DNA from: Variovorax paradoxus NBRC 15149 | GTDB taxonomy: Bacteria > Pseudomonadota > Gammaproteobacteria > Burkholderiales > Burkholderiaceae_C | Reading direction: 5' to 3' | Length of the DNA stretch: 64,000 nt | Assembly: GCF_001591365.1 (NCBI RefSeq) | Contig: NZ_BCUT01000006.1 | Span: forward strand, 186,001 to 250,000 | Shown: piece after piece, positions 17,699-25,367 of the stretch | How the letters are laid out: each line of letters begins with the position of its first letter | How positions within the stretch are numbered: position 1 is the first letter of the stretch | Made by a program: the position numbers and the translations under genes | Notes under the pieces: generated by a model | Seen by the model: only the letters and a program-made list of their open reading frames with translations | What the model was told of the DNA's origin: nothing | Database searches by the model: none

Positions 17699-18407
17699 GG
17701 CGAGAGAAATCGAAGCCGGACGGGCTCTGCAGGCAAAGGCTCTGCTGCGTGACCGGGTGCACGAAGCCCAGTTCGCTGGCATGCAGCAGCAGGCGCGGCG
17801 CACGTGCCTGGACATCGGCGCTGCCGTAGAGCGCGTCTCCCAGGATCGGATGGCCGATCGACAGCAGGTGCACGCGCAACTGATGCGAGCGCCCCGTGAG
17901 CGGCTCCAGCAGCAGGTGCGTGGCCTGCGAATTCCCATCCGGTGCTGAAGACGAAGACGAAGACGAAGACGAAGACGAAGACGAAGACGAAGACGAAGAC
18001 GAAGACGACAGCGCACGCCAGCGCGTGAGGCTCGGCTTGCCGGCCGGGTCCACCTTCTGCAGCGGGCGGTTGGGCCAGTCGGCCATGAGCGGCGCGTCGA
18101 TGACCGACCATTCGTCCTGCACCGGCATCGCACCGTCCACGATGGCCTCGTAGCGCTTGTGCACGCGGCGCTCGGCAAAGGCATCGCCGAGCGCACGCTG
18201 CATGGCCGCGCCGCGCGCCATCAGCACCAGGCCGCTGGTCGCCATGTCGAGCCGGTGCACGATCAGCGCATCGGGCCAGCGCCGCATGGCGCGCGCGCTC
18301 AGGCAGTCCTGCTTGTCTTCGCCGCGCCCGGGCACGCAGAGCAGGCCGGCGGGCTTGTTCAGCACCAGCAGGTGGGCGTCTTCGTGGATGAGGTCGATGT
18401 CCGGCAT
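17682..18407 (-). CDS. RluA-family pseudouridine synthase with polyserine insert
   Basis: 241 aa. It would isomerise uridine in rRNA or tRNA. The catalytic motif VHRLDMATSGL has the active Asp54, preceded by LLVLNKPAGLLCVPGR and followed by KRYEAIVDG, DWPNRPLQKVDP, LLLEPLTGRSHQLRVH and GHPILGDALYG, the order of RluA. Residues 135-155 are 21 consecutive Ser, encoded by ten exact GTCTTC hexamers on this strand. The run lies in the loop between WRAL and ATHLLLEP where family members have a short variable strand, so the enzyme may tolerate it. The ATG at 18407 starts the domain directly. Convergent with the stress-protein gene. Confidence 0.9.
   Translation of the reverse strand: MPDIDLIHEDAHLLVLNKPAGLLCVPGRGEDKQDCLSARAMRRWPDALIVHRLDMATSGLVLMARGAAMQRALGDAFAERRVHKRYEAIVDGAMPVQDEWSVIDAPLMADWPNRPLQKVDPAGKPSLTRWRALSSSSSSSSSSSSSSSSSSSSSAPDGNSQATHLLLEPLTGRSHQLRVHLLSIGHPILGDALYGSADVQARAPRLLLHASELGFVHPVTQQSLCLQSPSGFDFSRLTARP
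17947..18006. repeat. Hexanucleotide microsatellite (GAAGAC)10
   Basis: Ten perfect tandem copies of GAAGAC on the + strand, inside the pseudouridine synthase gene. On the coding strand they read alternating TCG and TCT, all Ser. Unit changes keep the reading frame, so copy-number change would alter loop length by two residues per unit rather than switch the gene off. Confidence 0.97.
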
Positions 18408-18505
18408 GGGTAGCCCGGAGTGTAGAGAGCAGAGCCCGCGCTCGCTGCTGCACCTTGGCGCTGCGCTCATGCGAAGCTCATGAAGCCTCGGCTATCCTCG
18501 AACAG

Positions 18506-19789
18506 ATGTCCGGCCCTGCCTCTTCTCCCGCCTCTTCTCCCGCCTCCGCTCCCGTTTCCCCGGGCTTTACCGAACTCCGGCGCGAGCGAGCGTTCATGCA
18601 GATGTGGGTGGCGCGGCTCTTCGGCACCGCGGCCTCGCAGATGCTGCTGGTGGCCATCGGCTGGCACATGTACGAACTCACCGGCAGCGCCTGGGACCTC
18701 GGGCTGGTGGGCCTCTACCAGTTCGTGCCGGCCTTGCTGCTCGCGCTGCTGGCCGGCCATGTGGTCGACCGCCACCACCGCGGCCGCATCGTGGCGGCCT
18801 GCTTTGCGGTGCAGGGGCTGGTGGCGCTGGTGCTGCTGCTCGCGGTGGTGCAGCGCTTCGACACGCGCGGCCTGCTGCTGGGCCTGTCGCTGGTGCTGGG
18901 CGCGGTGCGGGCCTTCCAGATGCCGGCGCAACAGGCGCTCACGCCGCTGCTGGTGCCGCCCGCGATGCTGCCGCGCGCCATGGCTTTCAGCTCGGCCGGC
19001 ATGCAGGGCGCGATCATCGGCGGGCCGGCGCTCGGCGGCCTGCTGTTCGTGGCCGGCATGGCGGTGGTGTACGGCGCCAGCGTGCTGTGCTTCGCGGTGG
19101 CCTGCGCGCTGGTGCTGCGGCTGCGCTATGCCTACACGCCGGCCGCGCGCGAGCCGGTCACGCTCGCCACGGTGTTCGCGGGCGTCGATTTCATCTGGAA
19201 GCGCAAGCCGGTGCTCGGCGCCGTCTCGCTCGACCTCTTCGCGGTGCTGCTGGGCGGCGCGGTGGCGCTGCTGCCGATCTACGCCAAGGACATCCTGCAC
19301 ACGGGGCCCTGGGGGCTCGGCCTGCTGCGCGGTGCGCCCGCGGTGGGCGCGCTGGCGATGTCGATCGCCCTCACGCGCCGGCCCATCGAGCGCAACATCG
19401 GCCGCACGCTGCTGATGGCCGTCGGGCTCTTCGGGCTGTGCATGGTGGTGTTCGGCATTTCGCGCAGCTTCATCGTCTCGCTGATTGCGCTGGCCGTGTC
19501 CGGCGGGGCCGACATGGTCAACGTGGTGATCCGCCAGACCCTGGTCCAGCTCGAAACGCCTGACGCCATGCGCGGCCGGGTGAGCGCGGTCAATTCGATC
19601 TTCATCGGCGCCAGCAACCAGCTGGGCGAGTTCGAATCGGGCGCCACGGCGGCGCTGCTCGGGCCGGTGGGCTCGGTGGTGGTGGGCGGCGTGGGAACCA
19701 TGATGGTGGCGCTGGGCTGGTTCAAGCTGTTCCCGTCGCTGGCGCGGCGCGACCGGCTGGTGGTCGCGATGCCCGCGGCGGCCAAGTAG
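18506..19789 (+). CDS. MFS transporter (MFS_3/EntS-like exporter)
   Basis: 427 aa. A Ser/Pro/Ala-rich N-terminal tail with imperfect SSPASSPAS repeats is followed by RAFMQMWVARLFGTAASQM and about twelve hydrophobic segments. AGHVVDRHHRGRIVAAC is the conserved loop between the second and third helices. IYAKDILHTGPWGLGLLRGAPAVGA and TPDAMRGRVSAVNSIFIGASNQLGEFE are typical of the MFS_3 group (EntS-like exporters). The substrate is unknown. The gene diverges from the pseudouridine synthase gene across 98 bp and converges on the ferredoxin gene 18 bp beyond its stop. Confidence 0.9.
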   Translation: MSGPASSPASSPASAPVSPGFTELRRERAFMQMWVARLFGTAASQMLLVAIGWHMYELTGSAWDLGLVGLYQFVPALLLALLAGHVVDRHHRGRIVAACFAVQGLVALVLLLAVVQRFDTRGLLLGLSLVLGAVRAFQMPAQQALTPLLVPPAMLPRAMAFSSAGMQGAIIGGPALGGLLFVAGMAVVYGASVLCFAVACALVLRLRYAYTPAAREPVTLATVFAGVDFIWKRKPVLGAVSLDLFAVLLGGAVALLPIYAKDILHTGPWGLGLLRGAPAVGALAMSIALTRRPIERNIGRTLLMAVGLFGLCMVVFGISRSFIVSLIALAVSGGADMVNVVIRQTLVQLETPDAMRGRVSAVNSIFIGASNQLGEFESGATAALLGPVGSVVVGGVGTMMVALGWFKLFPSLARRDRLVVAMPAAAK

Positions 19790-19807
19790 GGCGCCGCGCC
19801 GCGGCCG

Positions 19808-20089
19808 TCAGAACACCGAAAACGCCTGGGGCGCATCGATCGTGAGGTCGCTCTGTGCCTCGGCCACGCAGGGCAGGATCCAGCCCTCGGCCTTTTCCTC
19901 GGCGCTCAGGCCGGGCCATTCGATGACGTGGCGGATGGAGCCCGCCACCAGCTGGCAGATGCAGGTGCGGCAGGTGCCGTTGCGGCAGGAGCTCGGCATT
20001 TCGATGCCGGCCGCCTCGGCCGATTTCAAGAGCGTGGTGCCGGCCTCGGCGTCGAAGCCGAGGCCCGACGGTTCGAGCCGGACCCTCAT
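19808..20089 (-). CDS. 2Fe-2S ferredoxin-type protein
   Basis: 93 aa, a single plant-type [2Fe-2S] domain. Ligands are Cys35, Cys40, Cys43 and Cys74 (CRNGTCRTC and LPCVA); Cys45 is extra. The small size and the Leu-Pro-Cys site fit the stand-alone ferredoxins of Burkholderiales. The ATG (20087-20089) overlaps the TGA of the VF530 gene (ATGA), so it is the third member of an overlapping trio. The electron partner is unknown. Confidence 0.88.
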   Translation of the reverse strand: MRVRLEPSGLGFDAEAGTTLLKSAEAAGIEMPSSCRNGTCRTCICQLVAGSIRHVIEWPGLSAEEKAEGWILPCVAEAQSDLTIDAPQAFSVF

Positions 20090-20394
20090 CGCTGCGGGGG
20101 CTGTTGTTGCTGCTGCTGCTGCTGCTCGCGGCGCTGTTCGCGCAGCATGAAGAGATAGAGGCTCTCGACCTTCTCGCGCGCCCAGGGCGTCTTGCGCAGG
20201 AACTTGAGGCTGGAGCCCACGCTCGGGTCGATGGCGAAGCAGCGGATCGGAACGAGCTCGCCGAGCTGCTCCCAGCCGTAGTGGTCGGCCAGCGCCGTGA
20301 CGATGGCTTCCAGCGTGAGCCCGTGCAGCGGGTTGCGGGGCTGGGCCGGCTTGGCGGGCGCCGGGGCCGGCCCGGCGGGGGCCTCGTCGGTCAC
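20086..20394 (-). CDS. VF530 family (DUF2132) protein with polyglutamine tail
   Basis: 102 aa from a GTG start that overlaps the stop of the upstream 49-aa gene (GTGA at 20391-20394). After a Pro/Ala-rich N-terminus, residues 21-85 read NPLHGLTLEAIVTALADHYGWEQL, then CFAIDPSVGSSLKFLRKTPWAREKVE, the VF530 signature, a compact helical domain with DNA-binding similarity. The C-terminus is eight consecutive Gln followed by PPQR, encoded by a CAG/CAA run. It is cotranslated with the ferredoxin downstream. Function unknown. Confidence 0.85.
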   Translation of the reverse strand: MTDEAPAGPAPAPAKPAQPRNPLHGLTLEAIVTALADHYGWEQLGELVPIRCFAIDPSVGSSLKFLRKTPWAREKVESLYLFMLREQRREQQQQQQQQPPQR

Positions 20395-20540
20395 TTGTTC
20401 TTGAGCTTGCCGCGCGGGATCACCGCCGTGGTGATCGTGCGGACGGGTTCGATGCCGCCGGTGCCCACCGGCTTGGGCGGCGAAGTGTCCTTCTTCGGTT
20501 TCTTGGCTTCCTTGTTTGCGCGCTGTTGACCCTTGGCCAT
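20391..20540 (-). CDS. Small basic 49-aa protein
   Basis: 49 aa, MAKGQQRANKEAKKPKKDTS through to PRGKLKNK. It is highly basic (Lys-rich first half) with a VGTGGIEPVRTITTAVIPRG core. A strong AAGGAGTCGAT ribosome site precedes the ATG at 20540, and its TGA overlaps the GTG of the VF530 gene, so it is very probably a real gene. I recall similar MAKGQ...NKEAKKPKK hypothetical proteins in other proteobacteria, but no function. The net charge suggests RNA or ribosome binding (inference). Confidence 0.8.
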   Translation of the reverse strand: MAKGQQRANKEAKKPKKDTSPPKPVGTGGIEPVRTITTAVIPRGKLKNK

Positions 20541-20633
20541 ATCGACTCCTTTTGATGCTGCGTATGCGGCGTAGTAGCGGGCAGTTTAGCGGTGCGGCGA
20601 CAATACGCAGTTCCTTTTGATTTCCCCGCATCC

Positions 20634-21152
20634 ATGTCAGATCACGAAGTTCGCCCCGCCACCATGCGCGACGCCAAGGCCGTCGCCGAAGTCCATGCCC
20701 TGGCCGCCAAGGCTGCCTACGAAGGCATCCTGCCCGAAGAAGAGCTGCGCGTGCTGGCGCCCGCCTCCCGCGAAGCCAAGTGGCGCGAGGCCATCGAGTT
20801 CAGCGAGCCGCAGGTGCAGGTGGCGGTGCAGGACGGCGAGATCGTCGGCTTCGTCGGCTTCGACCGCTCGCGCGACCCCAAGACGCCGTCCACCACGGGC
20901 GAGATCTGGGCCCTGTACGTCAAGCCCGAGCATTGGGGCAAGGGCATCGGCGTCGCCCTCTGGGACGCCGCGCGCGAAGGCCTCGAGGAAGAGGGCTGCA
21001 CCACGGTCACGGCCTGGGTGCCCATCCGCAACGACCGCGCCATGCGCTTCTTCGAGCTCGCCGGCTTCAAGCGCGAAATGAAGACCGCCAAGACCACCGC
21101 GCTGGGCACGGTGCGGGTCGAGGAAATCCGGCTCAAGCGCAGCGTTGCCTGA
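20634..21152 (+). CDS. GNAT family N-acetyltransferase
   Basis: 172 aa. The acetyl-CoA-binding region is IWALYVKPEHWGKGIGVALWDAA, with the central Q/RxxGxG/A-type loop as WGKGIG. VPIRNDRAMRFFELAGFKRE is the usual fourth-strand motif. It resembles small-molecule or RimI-like GNAT enzymes; the acceptor is unknown. The ATG at 20634 is used because the domain starts RPATMRDA shortly after. The gene diverges from the 49-aa protein gene across 93 bp. Confidence 0.9.
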   Translation: MSDHEVRPATMRDAKAVAEVHALAAKAAYEGILPEEELRVLAPASREAKWREAIEFSEPQVQVAVQDGEIVGFVGFDRSRDPKTPSTTGEIWALYVKPEHWGKGIGVALWDAAREGLEEEGCTTVTAWVPIRNDRAMRFFELAGFKREMKTAKTTALGTVRVEEIRLKRSVA

Positions 21153-21251
21153 CGCCTGAGCCCGGCGGCCGGCCGCGTACGGGTATTGCCGGCGCGCGCC
21201 GCGGTTGCGGCTAAGCTCGCCGCTTCTTTTTTTTCCACACCGACCCTTGCC

Positions 21252-22160
21252 ATGGCCACCAGCCTGCTTCTGCTGCTCGACGACATCGCCACCGTCCTGG
21301 ACGACGTCTCGGTCCTCACCAAGGTGGCCGCCAAGAAGACGGCCGGGGTGCTCGGCGACGACCTTGCGCTCAATGCGCAGCAGGTCTCGGGCGTCAAGGC
21401 CGACCGAGAGCTGCCGGTGGTCTGGGCGGTGTGCAAGGGCTCGTTCGTCAACAAGCTCATCCTGGTGCCCGCGGCGCTGGCCATCGGCACCTGGCTGCCC
21501 TGGCTGGTCACGCCGCTCCTGATGGTGGGTGGTGCCTTCCTTTGCTTCGAGGGCTTCGAGAAGCTCGCCCACAAGTTCCTGCACAGGCAGGCGCACGAGG
21601 CCGACACCGCGCGCCACGAGCGCGCCGTGGCCGACGAGGCCGTCGACGTGGTGGCGGCCGAGAAGGACAAGATCAAGGGCGCGGTGCGCACCGACTTCAT
21701 TCTCTCGGCCGAGATCATCGCCATCACGCTGGGCACCGTGCAGGGCCAGTCCTTTCTCACGCAGCTCACCGTGCTGGCGGGCATTGCACTGGTCATGACC
21801 ATCGGCGTCTATGGCCTGGTGGCCGGCATCGTGAAGCTCGACGACGCGGGCCTCTACCTGAGCCGGAAGGCGAGCAAGGCCGCGCAGGCCCTGGGCCGCG
21901 GCATCCTCGCGGCCGCGCCCTGGCTCATGAAGGCGCTGTCGGTGGCCGGCACCGCGGCCATGTTCCTGGTGGGCGGCGGCATCCTGGTGCACGGCGTGCC
22001 GGCCCTCGGCCATGCCGTCGAAGACTGGGCCCAGGCCACCGGCGGCGTGTTCGGCGCGCTCGGGTCGATGGGGGTGAATGCGGGCATCGGCATCGTGGCG
22101 GGCGCCATCGTGCTGGCGTGCGTGGAACTCGCCGGCAAGCTGCGCGGCAAGAAGGGCTGA
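21252..22160 (+). CDS. DUF808 family inner-membrane protein
   Basis: 302 aa. It starts MATSLLLLLDDIATVLDDVS and continues KVAAKKTAGVLGDDLALNAQQVSG, the exact DUF808/YedI pattern. Several hydrophobic segments are present, a charged cytoplasmic stretch near residues 115-145 (HRQAHEADTARHERAV), and the late segment AAPWLMKALSVAGTAAMFLVGGGILVHGVPALGH. Function unknown; proposed to be a transporter-like integral membrane protein. Monocistronic as far as can be seen. Confidence 0.9.
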   Translation: MATSLLLLLDDIATVLDDVSVLTKVAAKKTAGVLGDDLALNAQQVSGVKADRELPVVWAVCKGSFVNKLILVPAALAIGTWLPWLVTPLLMVGGAFLCFEGFEKLAHKFLHRQAHEADTARHERAVADEAVDVVAAEKDKIKGAVRTDFILSAEIIAITLGTVQGQSFLTQLTVLAGIALVMTIGVYGLVAGIVKLDDAGLYLSRKASKAAQALGRGILAAAPWLMKALSVAGTAAMFLVGGGILVHGVPALGHAVEDWAQATGGVFGALGSMGVNAGIGIVAGAIVLACVELAGKLRGKKG

Positions 22161-22193
22161 GCCCTGCCGGCTGCGGGCCGGCCCGTTGCCGCG

Positions 22194-22397
22194 CTACTTG
22201 CCGCGCCGGACCAGCCCGACCACCACCAGCGCCACGCCCAGCACCAGCGCGAACCAGCCGACCAGGTAGGCGCCGGCCACCATCTCGAACCAGCGCGTGC
22301 CCTGCAGGAAGCGCGGCGCCAGCAGAACGGCGGCGCCGATCACGAGGCAGAGAATGCCGCGCTCGAGCGTGCGGAGTTGTCGTTTGGGTTGCGCCAT
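22194..22397 (-). CDS. Small two-helix membrane protein
   Basis: 67 aa, starting MAQPKRQLRTLERGILCLVIG. Two hydrophobic segments (GILCLVIGAAVLLAPRFL and AGAYLVGWFALVLGVALVVV) flank a short WFEM loop; both ends are basic. The family is not recognised. It is 29 bp downstream of the beta-propeller lipoprotein gene on the same strand and may share its transcript. Confidence 0.7.
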   Translation of the reverse strand: MAQPKRQLRTLERGILCLVIGAAVLLAPRFLQGTRWFEMVAGAYLVGWFALVLGVALVVVGLVRRGK

Positions 22398-22426
22398 GGC
22401 TTCTTCGTCTGGGGTGGTGGGTTGCG

Positions 22427-23623
22427 TCAGTGCGACATTGTCCCGCGCATTGCGGCCGGATGGCCCTGCAGCGCAAACGACTTGCCCGTGGGCACCAGCG
22501 TGTCGCCATCCACGCGCAGGATCGTGATGTCCTGGTCGATGAAGTTGCCCACGTAGAGGTACTGGCCGTCGGCGCTCCACACCGCGCCTTCGGGCAGGCC
22601 GCGCACCACCACCTCGTTGGCGCGCGTGACCTTCTTGCCGTCGATCTTCAGCAGCACCACCGACCCGTTGCGGTTGTAGAAGTAGGCGTTCTTTGCCGAG
22701 TTGCTGCCGCGCAGGATCACGGCCACCGCATGCTTGCCGGTCGGGCTCACGGCCAGGCCCTCGGGCCCGTCGCCGACCACCACCTTGTCGACCACGCGCG
22801 GCGGCACCGCCTCGAGGTCGATCACGCTCACCGTGTCGACCTGTCCGTCCGATGCGCCGGAGTTGCCGTTGTCGGCCGTGAGCGCGAGCTTGCCGTCGGG
22901 CGTCACGTCGACGTTGTAGGGCCACAGGCCCGCCGCGAGGTCGACCTTGTTGTAGCTGACCTTCTCGCCGTTCACCTCCAGCAGCGCGATCTTGTGGCTG
23001 GTGAACTTGGCCGCCAGCGCGCGCTTGCCATCGGGCGTGAAGCGCACGTGCGCCACCGAGTCGCCCATGGCGACGGTGTCGATCAGCGTCACCTGCTTGC
23101 CCGCGATGCGCAGCACGCTGACCGAGTTGTCGGCGCGGTTGGCCACCAGCGCGAGGTTGCCGGCGCGGTTGATCGACAGGCCCGAGGGCTGCTTGCCCAC
23201 GGTGAGCGTGTCGATCAGCCTGGGCGGCGTGGTGCTCAGGTCGATCACGAACAGGCGGTTGTCGGGCACCTGCCGGCGCACGCCGTTCTCTTCCACCACG
23301 TTGAGCGAATTGGCCACCAGCGCCAGCGTTTCGCCGGGGGTGATCGCGAGGTTGACGGGCGGTCCGGCGATGGTGTTGTCCAGCTGCAGGCTGCCGACGA
23401 GCCTGGGCGCGAGCGGATCGGTGCCGATGTCCAGCACCTGCACCGTGTCGCGCCCCATCGGCGCGAGGATCACGGCGCCGGCGTCGCTCCACGACTGCTT
23501 CTCGTCGTTGGCGACCAGCATCAGCTGGCGCTGCGCCGTGGCGGGGGTCAGATTGGTGCAGCCCGAAACCGCGGCGAGTGCGGCCAGGGCAAGGGTCGCC
23601 AGTGCGGCGGGGCGAAACTTCAT
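22427..23623 (-). CDS. YncE-like beta-propeller lipoprotein
   Basis: 398 aa. A signal peptide with a lipobox-like VSGC (Cys22) is followed by repeated blades of the type LVANRADNSVSVLRIAGKQVTLIDTV and AVSPTGKHAVAV, and the late VWSADGQYLYVGNFIDQDITIL. Such repeats form a seven-bladed beta propeller (YncE/lactonase-like). It probably sits in the periplasm attached to a membrane; enzymatic activity is not evident. The ATG at 23623 is immediately before the signal peptide. It is divergent from the DUF2164 gene. Confidence 0.85.
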   Translation of the reverse strand: MKFRPAALATLALAALAAVSGCTNLTPATAQRQLMLVANDEKQSWSDAGAVILAPMGRDTVQVLDIGTDPLAPRLVGSLQLDNTIAGPPVNLAITPGETLALVANSLNVVEENGVRRQVPDNRLFVIDLSTTPPRLIDTLTVGKQPSGLSINRAGNLALVANRADNSVSVLRIAGKQVTLIDTVAMGDSVAHVRFTPDGKRALAAKFTSHKIALLEVNGEKVSYNKVDLAAGLWPYNVDVTPDGKLALTADNGNSGASDGQVDTVSVIDLEAVPPRVVDKVVVGDGPEGLAVSPTGKHAVAVILRGSNSAKNAYFYNRNGSVVLLKIDGKKVTRANEVVVRGLPEGAVWSADGQYLYVGNFIDQDITILRVDGDTLVPTGKSFALQGHPAAMRGTMSH

Positions 23624-23722
23624 GGGGCGGTCTCCGTGTTGTATGTTGTTGTCGTGCCGGCCCTGGGGCCGCAGCGCATGGTAGCGGCACAATCGATCGA
23701 TCCACCAGCGAGAGCCGCACGC

Positions 23723-23995
23723 ATGACCATCGAAATCTCCAAGGAAGCCCGCCAGCAGGCCATCGCGTCGATCGAGCGCTACTTCAACGAGAACATGGAA
23801 GAGAAGATCGGCAACATCGCGGCCGGCGCGCTGCTCGGCTTCTTTCTTGAAGAGGTCGGCCCCATCGTCTACAACAAGGCCGTGGCCGACGTGCAGGAGC
23901 GGCTGCAGTCGCGCATCTCGGAGGTCGACCTCGAAGTGCACGAGGACGAGTTCCAGTACTGGCGCAAGTTCGATCGGCAGAAAAAGAGCCGGTAG
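23723..23995 (+). CDS. DUF2164 family protein
   Basis: 90 aa. It begins MTIEISKEARQQAIASIERYFNENMEEKIGNIAAGALLGFFLEEVGP, the complete DUF2164 pattern, and ends WRKFDRQKKSR. It is a small, acidic-then-basic helical cytoplasmic protein of unknown function. Monocistronic; divergent from the beta-propeller lipoprotein gene. Confidence 0.85.
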   Translation: MTIEISKEARQQAIASIERYFNENMEEKIGNIAAGALLGFFLEEVGPIVYNKAVADVQERLQSRISEVDLEVHEDEFQYWRKFDRQKKSR

Positions 23996-24068
23996 CCCGC
24001 GCCAGGCGTCGTGCGCACGCATCGCCCGGCGTTCAAAGATGCTTCCAAACGTTGCAAAATCCCAAGCC

Positions 24069-24494
24069 ATGCAACCACACCGTCCCATTTCGCGTTCTGC
24101 GCCTTCCTCGCTGCTGCGCACCCTTGCCGCCTTGCCGCTCGTCCTGGCCGCTTCCCTTGCGGCCGCCCAGCAGGACCCGGCGTCGTTCCCGCTGGATTCG
24201 GTCGGCTACCTGAACGAGGAGCTGCCGCGCATGGAGGCCGCCATCGCGGCCAGGGACCGCAGCTTCTTCCACGGTGCGATGGCCCGCACGGTGGAGTTCT
24301 CCGAGCGCTGGGGCTTCAAGGCGCAAGCCAATCCCGACCTGGCCAAGTACCCGATGTGCACCGAGGCGGTGATGGACTACGTGGTCGTCGGCATGTGCAG
24401 GCTCAATCCCGCGAGCGATGGATGCGAGCCCGGGCTGGCGCCGCGCTTCGAGGCCAATGTGCAGCGCTGCCGCGAGGTGGCGGCGCGAAAATAG
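24069..24494 (+). CDS. Hypothetical exported 141-aa protein
   Basis: 141 aa with a signal peptide ending near SLAAAQQ (about residue 33). The mature part has SVGYLNEELPRMEAAIAARDRSFF, ERWGFKA and four Cys (MCTEAVMDY, MCRLNP, GCEP, RCREVAARK), which could form two disulfides. An in-frame ATG at 24039 would add ten residues. I do not recognise the family. No operon partner is obvious. Confidence 0.68.
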   Translation: MQPHRPISRSAPSSLLRTLAALPLVLAASLAAAQQDPASFPLDSVGYLNEELPRMEAAIAARDRSFFHGAMARTVEFSERWGFKAQANPDLAKYPMCTEAVMDYVVVGMCRLNPASDGCEPGLAPRFEANVQRCREVAARK

Positions 24495-24554
24495 GCGTCC
24501 CGTCCTTCGACGCAAAAGCAAGTCCCCGCATGCGATGCGGGGCGGAGACACGCC

Positions 24555-25352
24555 ATGGAATACACACGCTACCAGACCCTTGCCATCACGCGCCGCGGCG
24601 CCCATGGCGCGGTGCTCGACATCCAGATGCGCGCGGCCAACGGCAAGCTGCCCACGGCCGGCCACGACGGCCACCGCGAACTGGCCGAGATCTGGCGCGA
24701 CGTGGCGGCCGACGACACGGTGCGCTGCGCGGTGCTGCGGGGCGAGGGGCTGGGCTTCTCGGGCGGCGGCGACCTGGCCATGGTGCAGGACATGACCACC
24801 GACGACGCGGTGCGCCAGCGCGTCTGGAAAGAGGCGCGCGACCTGGTCTACAACATCATCAACTGCGACAAGCCCATCGTGAGCGCCATGCACGGCCCGG
24901 CCGTGGGCGCGGGCCTGGTGGCGGGGCTTTTGGCCGACATTTCGATTGCCGCCAGGGACGCGAAGATCGTCGACGGCCACACGCGCCTGGGCGTGGCGGC
25001 GGGCGACCACGCGGCCATCGTCTGGCCGCTGCTGTGCGGCATGGCCAAGGCCAAGTACCACCTGCTGCTGTGCGAGCCGGTGAGCGGCGCGGAGGCCGAG
25101 CGCATCGGCCTGGTGTCGCTCGCGGTGGACGAGGCCGAGCTGCTGCCGCGCGCCTACGAGGTGGCCGACCGGCTCGCGGTCGGCAGCCAGAGCGCGATCC
25201 GCCTGACCAAGTACGCGCTCAACAACTGGCTGCGCCAGGCCGGCCCGGCCTTCGATGCCTCGCTGGCGCTCGAATTCATGGGCTTCGCGGGCGCCGACGT
25301 GCGCGAGGGCGTGGCCTCGCTGCGCGAACGGCGCGCGCCGAACTTCGGCTGA
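24555..25352 (+). CDS. Enoyl-CoA hydratase/isomerase family protein
   Basis: 265 aa crotonase-fold protein. LRGEGLGFSGGGDLAMVQDM is the first oxyanion-hole segment (normally with an AFCAGAD pattern; here GFSGGGD), and KPIVSAMHGPAVGAGLVAGLLADISIAARDAKIVDGHTRLG is the second, with GHTRLGVAAGD replacing the usual glutamate-containing segment. The catalytic Glu pair of hydratases is not obvious, so isomerase, decarboxylase or other chemistry is possible. The C-terminus FMGFAGADVREGVASLRERR fits the family. It converges on the DUF2817 gene. Confidence 0.85.
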   Translation: MEYTRYQTLAITRRGAHGAVLDIQMRAANGKLPTAGHDGHRELAEIWRDVAADDTVRCAVLRGEGLGFSGGGDLAMVQDMTTDDAVRQRVWKEARDLVYNIINCDKPIVSAMHGPAVGAGLVAGLLADISIAARDAKIVDGHTRLGVAAGDHAAIVWPLLCGMAKAKYHLLLCEPVSGAEAERIGLVSLAVDEAELLPRAYEVADRLAVGSQSAIRLTKYALNNWLRQAGPAFDASLALEFMGFAGADVREGVASLRERRAPNFG

Positions 25353-25367
25353 AGTCCACTCGCCGAA

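Noticed and set aside
17896..18153. Plus-strand open frame with an Asp/Glu run (EDEDEDED).
   Set aside because: It is the antisense reading of the hexamer repeat in the pseudouridine synthase; it has no conserved motif or ribosome site.
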